64,000 nucleotides of DNA from Aquimarina sp. AU474 (GTDB taxonomy: Bacteria > Bacteroidota > Bacteroidia > Flavobacteriales > Flavobacteriaceae): contig NZ_OMPE01000006.1 in NCBI RefSeq assembly GCF_900312815.1, positions 186,001 through 250,000 of the forward strand, written 5' to 3'. Each line of letters begins with the position of its first letter. The first letter of the stretch is position 1. The position numbers and the translations under genes are program-made. The notes under the pieces are model-generated. The model ran no database searches and was not told the origin of the DNA. It saw nothing but the letters and a program-made list of their open reading frames with translations. Positions 51,282 through 60,974 of this stretch are shown here, one piece after another.

Positions 51282-53861
51282 TTAAAAAGGGTAGTTAATT
51301 CCAAAATTATAAACGGCTTCAGAAAAGTTATATCCTTTAAACCATCTTTGATCTCGATCACTAGCTGGATTAAAAGTTTTAAATCCAATATCTAATCGAA
51401 CAACGAAGAATTCAAAATCATATCTAAAACCAAAACCTGAGCCTACGGCTACTTCTTGTATATCATCTAATCTAGAAAATACAGCTTCTTCTTCCTCTAC
51501 ATTATCCAATACATTCCAAATATTCCCGACATCGATAAATAATGCGCCATTAAGTGAGCCTAAAATGTTGTATCTGTATTCTAAGTTTGAAGCTAATTTT
51601 AAATTAGCTTCATTAAACTCATTTCTCCCACCACTACTTCCTGGGCCCAAATCATAGGCTAACCATGCTCTATTGTCATTTGGGCCTCCGCCAAAAAAAC
51701 TTCGAGCAAAAGGTATACTGTTGGCATTGCCATATGGGATCGCAATCCCTCCAAAAGCCCTAAATGCAATTATATTTTTTCTTGCAAGATCCCAATGCTT
51801 TGTATAGTCTAATTCGATTTTTGCATATTGAGAAAATTCAACTCCAAAGATTTCAAATCGATCATTCGAATTTTTTTTCAAATCTGCCAAATTAGATACG
51901 GTACTTAATACATTTCCCGCAAGTTCTAGTTTGGCTCTAAACCTCGAAAAATCTTCATCGTATAAATTTTCTTTATTATTTCTTGTATACGTATAACTTG
52001 AGCCAAAGATTAAGTTATCCTCAGTTAATCTTACTTTTCTCTCGTTGATATTTCTTATATCCTGAAGTTGTTCTGCATTTAGGTCATTATCAGGAGCGGC
52101 TCCTAAAGATTCTGTTATAAAATCATCAGCTCCTCCTGGGATTTGTAATACAGCATCATTGATATCAGGTATACCTGTGCTTGGTTGCACAAAGAAAGGA
52201 GAGTTAGGGTCTAAAACTTGGCGAGCAATATCATTTAATTGATTAAAGGAGGTGTTGTATATGTTGAAGTAATTGTTCGTATTTAGATTGCGTACATATT
52301 GGACGTTTATAAGATCAAATTGATTGGTTACGATATTGCTGGAGTTCCAACGGTAATTGAATATCCCAGAGGCATTTTGTTTGTCTAACCCAATGTTTTG
52401 TTGAATGTTGATTCCAAAAATTAGATTCGTAGTTGGCGACATTCTTTTCGGAATAATTTTATTTGTTTTAAATGGAAAAACGATTTTTGGAAAAGATAAT
52501 TTCACATCGGCCCCAACTTCAGAAATATTAAAAAATCTTTCTCCACCATCTACAGCATCACTAGATGAACCAATACTTCCTCTAGCTGATATTTCTAAGA
52601 TTTCTGCTCCTCTAAAAACGTTCCGGATTAATAAAGATCCTCCAAAACCAATACCAAATGCTTGAATGTTAGATGTAGAAACATCAAACTGTACATTGGT
52701 GCTGTACTTTTTTCTTGGAGTCAATAAAATATTTGTAATTAGACTTTCTCCCGTGGGATCATTAGGATCTATATCATAACTGATGTTAGGATATTTAAAT
52801 GTTCTTAGGTTATTTATTTGATTATAAGTAATTGTTCTGTCCTGATCTTTAAAAACCTCTCCAGGTGTGATCAGAATAGAATTGGCAATTGCTTTTCGCG
52901 TAAATTTGATTTTGTCATAAGCGTATATGTTGTACCCTTTATATGAGGTGCTATCTGTCGGTTTTTTGTCTCTGTTTTTGTATGAGTAATCAGTGAATAC
53001 ATTTACCTCGCTAATTTTGTGAACTTTGTATGGAATTCTTGCAGTAGAATCTCCAAAAGTTACTGGGCGATTTTTAATAATTAAATTAAGATTTACTTTA
53101 TGATCCGTGTTTACAGTATCTGCATCAAATTTTATAAATTCTTTCTCAAAATGAAAAAGACCAGAGTTTCGGTATAAAGAGGTAAGTCTATCTCTTTCGG
53201 CTTCGATATCCAGCGTTTTGTATTGTTTTGTTGAAACTATAGCCGATTTATCCGTGTTGATCCTGTAGATTGAATCTGCAATGGGAGATTCAATTTTGGT
53301 TTGTAAAGAATCTATAAAATAAGGTTTGTTTGGTTTGATATAATAATCCACAAAAGCTCTTTTATTATCTTTTCTGGTTATTTTATAATCAGTTTCAACA
53401 TTAAACCAACCATTGTTCCAATAATAAGCTTCTAACCTTTTTTCTGAACGTTTTGTTTTATTTTCGTCAAGAATTGAAGGAGGTTCTCCTGTTTTTTTTA
53501 CCCATTCATTAATACCTGAAAGCCCTACACCTAGTCTATCAACTTGTTTTTTGGATAAAAAACGAATCATTCGTTTTTCTCTTTTTGGTTTTCGATGTAA
53601 CCAATCTTGATATAAAGAATCTCTATTTACACTAGCAAGGTTATATATATGGAGGCGCAGTGGGATTCCTAGAGGCCTAGTATTTCGCTTTTGAATTAGT
53701 TGATTTTCAAGTTTGACATCATTGGTTTTGACGCTATCAACAAAAATTTGATTTTTTTCTAGTAGATATTCGTTTTCCTGAACTCTCTTAACCGCATTAC
53801 ACGAAATTAAAAAGATTGTAGTTAAGGTAATAAATAATATTTTTGTCAGAAAGTGTTTCAA
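51282..53861 (-). CDS. TamL-type outer-membrane lipoprotein of the BamA/TamA (Omp85) superfamily
   Basis: 859 aa. SPII signal ending IFLISC (Cys21; next residues NAVKRV are not acidic). Residues about 25-330 are POTRA-like (EYLLEKNQIFVDSVKTNDVK, LEAYYWNNGWFNVETDYKIT, TSLYRNSGLFHFEKEFIKFD with L-T-x-x-Y-R-x-x-G-x-F spacing). Residues about 400-859 are an Omp85 barrel with the lid motif FARSFFGGGPNDNRAW near residue 725 and a terminal strand ending in FGINYPF. TamL replaces TamA in Bacteroidota and pairs with a TamB homologue (not in this window). The divergent methylase gene starts only 38 bases away. Confidence 0.88.
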   Translation of the reverse strand: MKHFLTKILFITLTTIFLISCNAVKRVQENEYLLEKNQIFVDSVKTNDVKLENQLIQKRNTRPLGIPLRLHIYNLASVNRDSLYQDWLHRKPKREKRMIRFLSKKQVDRLGVGLSGINEWVKKTGEPPSILDENKTKRSEKRLEAYYWNNGWFNVETDYKITRKDNKRAFVDYYIKPNKPYFIDSLQTKIESPIADSIYRINTDKSAIVSTKQYKTLDIEAERDRLTSLYRNSGLFHFEKEFIKFDADTVNTDHKVNLNLIIKNRPVTFGDSTARIPYKVHKISEVNVFTDYSYKNRDKKPTDSTSYKGYNIYAYDKIKFTRKAIANSILITPGEVFKDQDRTITYNQINNLRTFKYPNISYDIDPNDPTGESLITNILLTPRKKYSTNVQFDVSTSNIQAFGIGFGGSLLIRNVFRGAEILEISARGSIGSSSDAVDGGERFFNISEVGADVKLSFPKIVFPFKTNKIIPKRMSPTTNLIFGINIQQNIGLDKQNASGIFNYRWNSSNIVTNQFDLINVQYVRNLNTNNYFNIYNTSFNQLNDIARQVLDPNSPFFVQPSTGIPDINDAVLQIPGGADDFITESLGAAPDNDLNAEQLQDIRNINERKVRLTEDNLIFGSSYTYTRNNKENLYDEDFSRFRAKLELAGNVLSTVSNLADLKKNSNDRFEIFGVEFSQYAKIELDYTKHWDLARKNIIAFRAFGGIAIPYGNANSIPFARSFFGGGPNDNRAWLAYDLGPGSSGGRNEFNEANLKLASNLEYRYNILGSLNGALFIDVGNIWNVLDNVEEEEAVFSRLDDIQEVAVGSGFGFRYDFEFFVVRLDIGFKTFNPASDRDQRWFKGYNFSEAVYNFGINYPF

Positions 53862-53899
53862 TCCCTATTTCATTATTGATTCAAAAATACACTATTTGT

Positions 53900-54634
53900 A
53901 TGGTTAGCAAAAACCAAAAGAAACTAATAAAGAGTTTATATCAAAAAAAGTACCGAAAACAACATGAACTGTTCGTTGCTGAAGGAAAAAAAGTGATAAA
54001 AGAATTGCTTGATGCAAATTTTGAGTTGTATGCACTGTACACTGTTGATGAAGAAATCTTTAATATTGATGATAAACTGCAGTTCATTGTAACAGAAGAA
54101 GAGTTAAAACAAATTAGTTTTTTGGCTACAGCTCAAAGCGTATTAGCTATTTTTTCTACTCCTAAGCCTAGAGAAATTAATGATGATGGCATTGTGCTCT
54201 TATTGGATGATATTAGAGATCCAGGAAATTTAGGTACTATTATTCGTTTATGTGACTGGTTTGGAGTAAAAGAACTGGTGTGTTCGAATCAAACGGTAGA
54301 TTGTTTTAATCCTAAAGTGATTCAAGCCACTATGGGTTCTATAACTAGAGTAAATATTAATTATACTGATACAGTAGCATTTTTACAGTCTCAAAAAGAA
54401 GGTGCTAATATTTTTGGTACTTTTATGGATGGAGATAATATATATCCAATGCAATTACCAGAACAAGCTGTTATTATAATGGGAAATGAAGCTAATGGAA
54501 TATCTGCCGAAATTGAAAACCTTGTTAATAAACGAATTGCAATACCTCAATTTGGTGCTGGCCAAAAAACCGAAAGTTTAAACGTGGCAACAGCAACAGC
54601 AATTGTTCTCAGCGAATTTAAAAGATCTTTATAG
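53900..54634 (+). CDS. SpoU/TrmH-family RNA 2'-O-methyltransferase
   Basis: 244 aa from the ATG at 53900; an earlier in-frame ATG at 53843 overlaps tamL and is unlikely. Residues 1-90 are the L30-like RNA-binding substrate domain (LIKSLYQKKYRKQHELFVAE, GKKVIKELL). Residues 95-244 are a SPOUT trefoil knot: DDIRDPGNLGTIIRLCDWFG (motif 1), IIMGNEANGIS (motif 2) and RIAIPQFGAGQKTESLNVAT (motif 3). It probably methylates a ribose in rRNA or tRNA. It ends 4 bases from the convergent porT stop with no hairpin between. Confidence 0.9.
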   Translation: MVSKNQKKLIKSLYQKKYRKQHELFVAEGKKVIKELLDANFELYALYTVDEEIFNIDDKLQFIVTEEELKQISFLATAQSVLAIFSTPKPREINDDGIVLLLDDIRDPGNLGTIIRLCDWFGVKELVCSNQTVDCFNPKVIQATMGSITRVNINYTDTVAFLQSQKEGANIFGTFMDGDNIYPMQLPEQAVIIMGNEANGISAEIENLVNKRIAIPQFGAGQKTESLNVATATAIVLSEFKRSL

Positions 54635-54638
54635 TGAT

Positions 54639-55346
54639 TTACTGAAAGGTAAAGTTTATAAAAACTCCTCGAGTAGACATTTTATCTATATCCGCAGTCC
54701 AAGGGCTATTAGGGTCGTTGTCTTTTACCAATTCATCAGACATTGCAAATACACCTCTTATAGAAGGAGTGAACTTGAAGTAGAAAAGATATAAGTCTAT
54801 ACCAAAACCTATTTCATAATAATTAGTATTGGTAGTCATTCTAAACTCTCCGGTGCTATTGTCATCAGGATTATCTTCATTACTGGATAAGTTAATAGAA
54901 GTAGATACTCCTCCTATAATAAAGGGTTTGAAATTATTAATCCTTTTGGTTGATATTTTTAGGAGCAATGGCACATGCACATAAGTTGATTTAACTTCTC
55001 GAAATGACTCGAATTGCGAAGTAAATGCTGGATTAGAAAAATTTAGGTTTCTGCTTGTAAATGTAACCATTGGTTCTAATCTAAGGTCGAGATAATCATT
55101 GATTCTCATGTTCCCTAGTAAACCTACACTAAAACCTATTGTCTTATCTACTACAATATCTGCATTTTCAAACTCGGTGGCATAATCAAAATTAAAATCG
55201 TAACTATTAAATCCAAGAATATAACCCCAACTAAATCGAGGTTTGTCAAAATTTTGTAAGTTTTGTACTTTTTCTTTCGAAAATAATTGAGCACTCATGT
55301 CTTGAGCACACATTACAAGGACAATTACAATAAAAAGTTTTTTCAT
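54639..55346 (-). CDS. porT: PorT-family outer-membrane protein of the type IX secretion system
   Basis: 235 aa. Signal peptide about 1-19 (ending MSAQ), then an eight-strand-like outer-membrane barrel (FSWGYILGFNSYDFNF, IGFSVGLLGNMRINDYLDLR, EIGFGIDLYLFYFKFTPSIR) with a terminal Phe. PorT (SprT in gliding flavobacteria) is needed for secretion by T9SS. The position beside menG/ubiE is the same as in many Flavobacteriaceae, which supports the name. The T9SS cargo protein at 33677 and the remnant at 30243 show that T9SS is used by this organism. Confidence 0.86.
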   Translation of the reverse strand: MKKLFIVIVLVMCAQDMSAQLFSKEKVQNLQNFDKPRFSWGYILGFNSYDFNFDYATEFENADIVVDKTIGFSVGLLGNMRINDYLDLRLEPMVTFTSRNLNFSNPAFTSQFESFREVKSTYVHVPLLLKISTKRINNFKPFIIGGVSTSINLSSNEDNPDDNSTGEFRMTTNTNYYEIGFGIDLYLFYFKFTPSIRGVFAMSDELVKDNDPNSPWTADIDKMSTRGVFINFTFQ

Positions 55347-55438
55347 CTACCTAAAAATTTACTGACTCATGATGTCTATCATGTTTATATTAATCAGTAT
55401 AGTTGCTTTTTAAATGCCCTATTGATTGGGCTTTTATA

Positions 55439-56167
55439 TTATTTTTTAGCTTTATAAATAGTAGCTACTCCAAAAGTTTGAGGTTTATCTTCAACATCTA
55501 TAAACCCAATTTTTTTTAAAATATTGTTGAACGCTTCACCATAAGGAAAAGCTGCAGCACTTTCACTTAGGTAAGAATATGCGGATTGATCTTTAGAGAA
55601 AATCTTGCCAATAAGTGGTAATACCTTTGTGGTATATAGCTTGTGGCCTTGCCTGTAAGGGGTTTTGGTAGGAAGAGAAGTTTCTAACACCACAAAAATT
55701 CCTCCTGGTCTAAGCACTCTGTAAATTTCTGAAAGCCCTTTTTCGAGATTCTCAAAATTTCTAACCCCAAAAGCAACCGTAACAGCATCGAAATAGTTTT
55801 CTTCATAAGGAAGATTTTCACTATCCCCTGTAACCATATCAATTACAGTATCTAGATTTTTTGTTTCTATTTTTTTTCTACCTACTTCTAGCATTCCTGT
55901 CGAAATATCAAGACCTACAATTTTCGAAGCACCAGTCTTGGATAGGTTTATCGCCAAGTCTCCGGTTCCTGTAGCTACATCTAGAATTTTTTCAGGCTTG
56001 ATTTTACCTACCAGTTTTACTACTTTCTTTCTCCATTTAACATCAATACCAAAAGAAATAACACGATTTAACCCATCATAGTTTCCCGAAATTGTATCAA
56101 ACATTTCGGTAACCTGTTCTTTTTTAGATCTGTTATTATCTTTATATGGTGTTATATTTTCTGACAT
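55439..56167 (-). CDS. ubiE: Demethylmenaquinone methyltransferase (MenG/UbiE)
   Basis: 242-aa SAM-dependent C-methylase that makes menaquinone from demethylmenaquinone. Family motifs are FDTISGNYDGLNRVISFGID, the SAM loop ILDVATGTGDLAINL, VGLDISTGMLEVGRKK, YFDAVTVAFGVRNFENLEKG and GGIFVVLETSLPT. Menaquinone is expected to be the main quinone in this group. It starts 211 bases from trkA, divergently, and ends 92 bases before the porT start on the same strand. Confidence 0.94.
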   Translation of the reverse strand: MSENITPYKDNNRSKKEQVTEMFDTISGNYDGLNRVISFGIDVKWRKKVVKLVGKIKPEKILDVATGTGDLAINLSKTGASKIVGLDISTGMLEVGRKKIETKNLDTVIDMVTGDSENLPYEENYFDAVTVAFGVRNFENLEKGLSEIYRVLRPGGIFVVLETSLPTKTPYRQGHKLYTTKVLPLIGKIFSKDQSAYSYLSESAAAFPYGEAFNNILKKIGFIDVEDKPQTFGVATIYKAKK

Positions 56168-56268
56168 TCAAAAAAATTTAGGCAAATATACATTTTTGAT
56201 ATTGTTTGTGATAACAGATTCGAATTAAGTTGGATATAATCAAATTTCACCAGTTACTCAATTTGCAC

Positions 56269-56276
56269 TATCTTTG
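56269..56276 (+). promoter_or_regulatory. TATCTTTG -7 element upstream of trkA
   Basis: An exact match to TAnnTTTG, about 100 bases before the trkA ATG. No clear TTG at the expected -33 spacing is seen, so it is listed as a partial promoter only. Confidence 0.4.
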
Positions 56277-56378
56277 TACGCTTTTATATTTTAAGACAGT
56301 AAGTGTCGTTATATAATGGAGTAAAAAATAATTTTTAGTTCTATTTTATCTTTAGATGAAAAACAATATACAAAACCG

Positions 56379-57728
56379 ATGAAAATCATTATTGCCGGAG
56401 CAGGTGAAGTAGGATTTCATTTGGCTAAATTACTCTCGTTTGAGTCCCAGGATATTACTCTTATAGATACAGATAAGGAATGTCTTAACTATGCAGATAC
56501 TCATCTAGATATTAGAGTTATTAAAGGAGATGCTACTTCTATTACGATTTTAAAAGAAGCAAGAGTCGCCAATGTTGATATGGTTATTAGCGTAACTTCT
56601 AGCGAAACAACTAATATTACAGTTTGTGTATTAGCAAAACAATTAGGTGCTAAAAGAACTATTGCAAGAATCTCGAATGCGGAGTTTATTGAGAATAAGG
56701 AAGAAGTCGGTTTTACCAAATTCGGTATTGATGAATTAATATCTCCAGAAGCACTTGCCGCAAGTGAAATAGAATTACTACTTAATCAATCGGCATTTCA
56801 CGACAGTTATGAGTTCGAAGATGGAGCATTAACTATGGTGGGGACCACATTATCTGCAGAAGCTTTGTTTGTGGGTAAAACAGTACGAGAAGCAGCAGAG
56901 ATATTTCCAGAACTCCATTTTATGCCTATCGCTATTCAGCGTTCAGGAACACAATATACTATTATACCAAGAGGAGATACATCCTTTAAGAAAGGAGATC
57001 AGGTGTATTTTGTTACTTCCAAAGGGGGAGTCGAGGAGCTCTATAAACTTACGGGTAAAGTAAAAGAGCAGATTAAAAATGTAATGATTCTTGGTGGAAG
57101 TAAAATAGGATATCAAACTTCATGTGATCTTTGTGATCATAAATTTAGGGTAAAACTTATTGAAAAAGATAAAGACAAATCTTTTGACTTGGCAGATGAT
57201 TTACCAAATGCATTAATAATTAATGGAGATGGCCGCAATGTAGAGCTATTACAAGAAGAAAGTATAGAGGATATGGATGCTTTTATTGCGGTGACAGGTA
57301 ATTCTGAAACAAATATTATGTCCTGTTTAGTGGCCAAGTCCAAAGGGGTTAGAAAAACAATTGCACTGGTAGAGAATATGGATTATTTTCAATTATCGCA
57401 CTCTATAGGTATCGATACTTTAATCAATAAAAAACTACTTGCAGCTAATAATATTTTTAGGTTTATCAGAAAAGGTGAGGTTGTAGCGATGACCAAACTT
57501 AACAATATGAATGCCGAACTACTCGAGTTTATTGTTAAACCTACCTCAGAGGTAAGCGATAATCTTATTAAAGAACTTGATTTTCCTCGTTCTGCTATTA
57601 TTGCAGGAGTTATTCGAGATGGAATAGGAATGATCCCATTAGGAGATTTTTATATCGAAGCAGGGGATAGGGTAGTCGTTTGTTGTTTACCAAAATCTAT
57701 TAAGAAAATAGAAAAGCTCTTCTTGTAA
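56379..57728 (+). CDS. trkA: TrkA, regulatory subunit of Trk/Ktr potassium uptake
   Basis: 449 aa with duplicated RCK units, each with an N-terminal Rossmann (RCK_N) and C-terminal TrkA_C part. First NAD site: IIIAGAGEVGFHLAKLL at residue 3. Second: NVMILGGSKIGYQTSCDLCD at about 232. Conserved TSSETTNI/TGNSETNI loops occur in both. It gates the TrkH channel in response to nucleotide. It is followed 2 bases later by trkH, so they form an operon. Confidence 0.94.
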   Translation: MKIIIAGAGEVGFHLAKLLSFESQDITLIDTDKECLNYADTHLDIRVIKGDATSITILKEARVANVDMVISVTSSETTNITVCVLAKQLGAKRTIARISNAEFIENKEEVGFTKFGIDELISPEALAASEIELLLNQSAFHDSYEFEDGALTMVGTTLSAEALFVGKTVREAAEIFPELHFMPIAIQRSGTQYTIIPRGDTSFKKGDQVYFVTSKGGVEELYKLTGKVKEQIKNVMILGGSKIGYQTSCDLCDHKFRVKLIEKDKDKSFDLADDLPNALIINGDGRNVELLQEESIEDMDAFIAVTGNSETNIMSCLVAKSKGVRKTIALVENMDYFQLSHSIGIDTLINKKLLAANNIFRFIRKGEVVAMTKLNNMNAELLEFIVKPTSEVSDNLIKELDFPRSAIIAGVIRDGIGMIPLGDFYIEAGDRVVVCCLPKSIKKIEKLFL

Positions 57729-57730
57729 AC

Positions 57731-59227
57731 ATGTCTAAATTAAACTATAAAATTATTTCACATATTATGGGGCTTTTGTTGCTCTGTAATGGTTGTTTTA
57801 TGTTGTTCGCAACTATTATCAGTTTTATTTATAAAGATGGTGTGACCTTAGAGATTATGATGGCATCTTTGGCGACTATGTTTATTGGTATTGCAATGAT
57901 GTTTTTGACTAGAGAACATCAAAAAGAAATTAATAAAAGAGAAGGGTATATAGTAGTTACTTTTGGATGGATTTTTATGTCTTTGAGCGGTACTTTACCC
58001 TATTTGTTTTCTGGAGCAATACCAACTTTTACAAATGCTTTTTTTGAGACGATGTCTGGGTACACTACCACAGGAGCCTCTATTTTAAATGAAATAGAAA
58101 TTATCCCTAAAGGAATTTTGTTCTGGCGTAGTTTAACGCATTGGATAGGAGGTATGGGGATTATTGTTTTGGCGATTGCTATTTTACCATTATTAGGAAT
58201 AGGAGGTATGCAATTATTTGCAGCTGAAGCGCCAGGGCCAAATGCCGATAAATTGCATCCTCGAATTACAGATACGGCAAAAAGATTGTGGTTGATTTAT
58301 TTTGGATATACAGCAGCCGAAACTATTTTGTTAAAGCTGGCAGGAATGAATTTCTTTGATGCTATAAACCATGCATTAAGTACACTATCTACTGGAGGTT
58401 TTTCTACCAAAAATGCGAGTGTAGCTTATTGGAATGATCAACCCATGATACAATATATCATTATGTTGTTTATGTTTTTGGCAGGGATGAATTTTGTACT
58501 TAGTTATTTCGGTTTTAAGGGCAAGGTTCAGAAAATTATTAAAGATGAAGAGTTTAAGTTGTATAGCCTTTTTGTAATTGCATTTACTGTTATTGCAACG
58601 GTGATTATATATTTTAAAGCAGATGTTTCTATTTCTTCAATAGATCACCCCATGGTTTGGGGAGAAGCAGAAAGTGCCTTTCGTCATGCTTTATTTCAAG
58701 TACTAGCAGTAGTCACGACCACTGGTTTTGTAAGTGCTGATTTTACAATGTGGACACCTTTTTTAACAGTATTTTTCTTCGGGATTATGTTTTTAGGAGG
58801 ATCTGCAGGATCGACCTCAGGAGGGATGAAAGTAGTTCGGCATTTAATTACTATTCGTAACGGAATTTTGGAGTTTAAAAGAACACTGCACCCTAGAGCT
58901 GTATTGCCAGTACGTTATAATACAAGAGCTGTATCTAAAGAAATTGTATTTAATATATTAGCATTTTTTATATTATATATGCTCGCTTTTATTATAGGTT
59001 CTGTGGTGTTAGGAGCGTTAGGTTTGGATTTTGAAACGGCTATTGGTGGGGCAGCCTCATCATTGGGTAATGTTGGCCCAGCTTTTGGAAAACTCAGTCC
59101 GGTTAATAATTTCGATGTTCTTCCTGATTTTGGGAAATGGTGGTGTTGTTTCTTAATGCTAATCGGAAGATTAGAACTTTTTACGGTGTTAATACTTCTT
59201 ACACCTTTTTTCTGGCGTAATAGGTAA
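57731..59227 (+). CDS. trkH: TrkH-family potassium uptake channel
   Basis: 498-aa inner-membrane protein made of four M1-P-M2 repeats. Pore-loop selectivity glycines can be seen in GYTTTGASIL, SLSTGGFSTKN (LSTLSTGGFST), VTTTGFVSAD and SSLGNVGPAFG. The SAGSTSGGMKVVRH block follows the third repeat, as in TrkH/KtrB. It is the pore partner of TrkA encoded directly upstream. No terminator is evident; a small gene follows on the opposite strand. Confidence 0.94.
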   Translation: MSKLNYKIISHIMGLLLLCNGCFMLFATIISFIYKDGVTLEIMMASLATMFIGIAMMFLTREHQKEINKREGYIVVTFGWIFMSLSGTLPYLFSGAIPTFTNAFFETMSGYTTTGASILNEIEIIPKGILFWRSLTHWIGGMGIIVLAIAILPLLGIGGMQLFAAEAPGPNADKLHPRITDTAKRLWLIYFGYTAAETILLKLAGMNFFDAINHALSTLSTGGFSTKNASVAYWNDQPMIQYIIMLFMFLAGMNFVLSYFGFKGKVQKIIKDEEFKLYSLFVIAFTVIATVIIYFKADVSISSIDHPMVWGEAESAFRHALFQVLAVVTTTGFVSADFTMWTPFLTVFFFGIMFLGGSAGSTSGGMKVVRHLITIRNGILEFKRTLHPRAVLPVRYNTRAVSKEIVFNILAFFILYMLAFIIGSVVLGALGLDFETAIGGAASSLGNVGPAFGKLSPVNNFDVLPDFGKWWCCFLMLIGRLELFTVLILLTPFFWRNR

Positions 59228-59259
59228 TATAGATTTTTTAAAAATAAACGGCTAGTTTC

Positions 59260-59529
59260 TTAAGGAAGAGAGTAGTGTAGTGTTATAGTCCAAAGCTCTG
59301 TAACTTTTTTTATAGTGTCTTTTACTTTTCCGGTTATGCTATCCAGGTGTTCGGGCTCTATTAAAAAAATATCCAAAATAGATTCGTAATAACTCAAATG
59401 ATTAGATATAAACTCCTTTTCAGGTTTCATGTCTAAAATTTCGTCGTCGGTTTTGGTTACATTGAAATTCTCTTTAAAGATTTGCAATACATTTTTTTGA
59501 ACTATACGTTCTTTTTCCTGTATATCCAT
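59260..59529 (-). CDS. Small hypothetical cytoplasmic protein
   Basis: 89 aa, no signal or membrane segment. It looks helical (DIQEKERIVQKNVLQIFKEN, then LDSITGKVKDTIKKVTELWT). The family is not recognised. It lies 33 bases from the trkH stop on the opposite strand, with its own ATG and an intergenic region of 215 bases upstream that ends at the aminotransferase terminator. Plausible codon use and amino-acid composition favour a real gene. Confidence 0.5.
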   Translation of the reverse strand: MDIQEKERIVQKNVLQIFKENFNVTKTDDEILDMKPEKEFISNHLSYYESILDIFLIEPEHLDSITGKVKDTIKKVTELWTITLHYSLP

Positions 59530-59682
59530 GGGGGAAATGGTTTTAAGTTGGTTTTTATGACCTGTTTAGGTGAAACAGGACCGTAACATAGATAGCTATA
59601 ACTCTGATTTCATTTATTTATTATCGAAAAAAAATCTTTTAATGGTAAATAAAAGTTAAGATGTATTAAGATATTTCTAAAA

Positions 59683-59727
59683 AATACAAACCGACTATAT
59701 CGAGGTGTGATATAGTCGGTTTGTATT
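59683..59727 (-). terminator. Very strong terminator of the aminotransferase gene
   Basis: A perfect 19-bp stem (59683-59701 with 59709-59727; core CAAACCGACTATATC / GATATAGTCGGTTTG) and a 7-base loop, 18 bases past the stop at 59745. On the minus strand it is followed by T-rich sequence (TTTAGAAAT). Confidence 0.8.
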
Positions 59728-59744
59728 ATAATATTTTGAACTTT

Positions 59745-60953
59745 TTAGCCTATAGCTTCTTTAATTCTTTTAATAGCTTCTATGATTTGTTCTGTACTAG
59801 CGGCATACGAAATTCTAATGCAATTTCCATTTCCAAAAGCAATTCCTGTAACGGTGGCAACATTGGCTTTTTCTAGTAAAAACATAGAAAGATCTGTAGC
59901 ATTTTCAATAGTTTGCCCTTGTAATGTTTTTCCGAAGTAATAAGAAACATCAGGGAAAACATAAAACGCACCCTCTGGTTCATTACATTCAAATCCTGGG
60001 ATCTCAGATAATAGGTTTAAGATAAGTTTTCTTCGTTCTTTAAACTCATCAACCATGTATTGAATTTTGCTTACAGGAGCTTCTAGTGCTGTGATTACCG
60101 CTCGTTGAGCAATACAGTTTGCACCACTAGTCACTTGACCTTGTATTTTATTACAAGCTCTGGCTATCGATTTAGGAGCTCCTATATAACCAATTCTCCA
60201 TCCCGTCATAGCAAATGCTTTTGCAACACCATTAATTGTTACGGTTCTGTCATACATATCTTCGAATTGTGCCATAGAAGCATGATCACCAACATAATTA
60301 ATATGCTCATAGATTTCATCACTTACTACGATTATTTCCGGATATTTTTGTAACACATCTGCCAGAGCTCTAAGTTCTTGTTTACTGTAGATAGAGCCAC
60401 TAGGGTTGCAAGGAGAGCTGTACCATAACATTTTTGTGTTTGGTGTGATAGCAGCTTCTAATTGCTCGGCAGTCATTTTAAAATCAGTATCTATAGATGT
60501 TTTTACTTCTACAGGTACTCCTCCAGATAGTTTTATAATATCACTATAACTTACCCAGTAAGGACATGGTAATATAACTTCGTCACCCGGATTAATATAT
60601 ACCTGCGCAACGTTATATAAAGATTGCTTAGCTCCGGTAGAAACAACAATCTGAGAGCGGTCATAAACAAGGTTATTGTCTCGTTTAAATTTGGTGATAA
60701 TCGCATCTTTTAATTCAACATAACCATCTACTGGAGTGTATGAGTTATAATTGTCATTAACGGCTTGTATTGCAGCCTCTTTAATGAAATCTGGAGTATT
60801 AAAATCTGGTTCTCCAAGACTTAAACCAATAATGTCTTTTCCTTCTGCTCTTAGTTCTCTTGCTTTTGCAGCCATCGCTAATGTTGCCGAAGCTTCAAGA
60901 GCATTGATTCTGTCTGATAATTGTGTACTCATTTCCGATACTTGTGTACTCAT
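59745..60953 (-). CDS. PLP-dependent aspartate-type aminotransferase (fold type I)
   Basis: 402 aa. It transfers amino groups between aspartate (or related) and 2-oxoglutarate. Motifs are LSLGEPDFNTPDFI, STGAKQSLYNV, SSPCNPSGSIYSKQEL (Asn for PLP), VVSDEIYEHINY (Asp/Tyr) and VAKAFAMTGWRIGYIG with the Schiff-base Lys, then NCIRISYAAS with the carboxylate-binding Arg. The first seven codons are duplicated in tandem: MSTQVSE is followed by MSTQLSD, so either ATG (60953 or 60932) could start the protein. The second fits the family's usual N-terminus better. Confidence 0.92.
   Translation of the reverse strand: MSTQVSEMSTQLSDRINALEASATLAMAAKARELRAEGKDIIGLSLGEPDFNTPDFIKEAAIQAVNDNYNSYTPVDGYVELKDAIITKFKRDNNLVYDRSQIVVSTGAKQSLYNVAQVYINPGDEVILPCPYWVSYSDIIKLSGGVPVEVKTSIDTDFKMTAEQLEAAITPNTKMLWYSSPCNPSGSIYSKQELRALADVLQKYPEIIVVSDEIYEHINYVGDHASMAQFEDMYDRTVTINGVAKAFAMTGWRIGYIGAPKSIARACNKIQGQVTSGANCIAQRAVITALEAPVSKIQYMVDEFKERRKLILNLLSEIPGFECNEPEGAFYVFPDVSYYFGKTLQGQTIENATDLSMFLLEKANVATVTGIAFGNGNCIRISYAASTEQIIEAIKRIKEAIG
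60912..60953 (-). repeat. Tandem 21-bp duplication of the aminotransferase start
   Basis: Two adjacent 21-base units encode MSTQVSE and MSTQLSD; 17 of 21 bases are the same, including both ATG codons. The duplication is in frame and gives two possible initiation codons. Confidence 0.75.
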
Positions 60954-60974
60954 TTTAATTGGTAATAATAAAAG

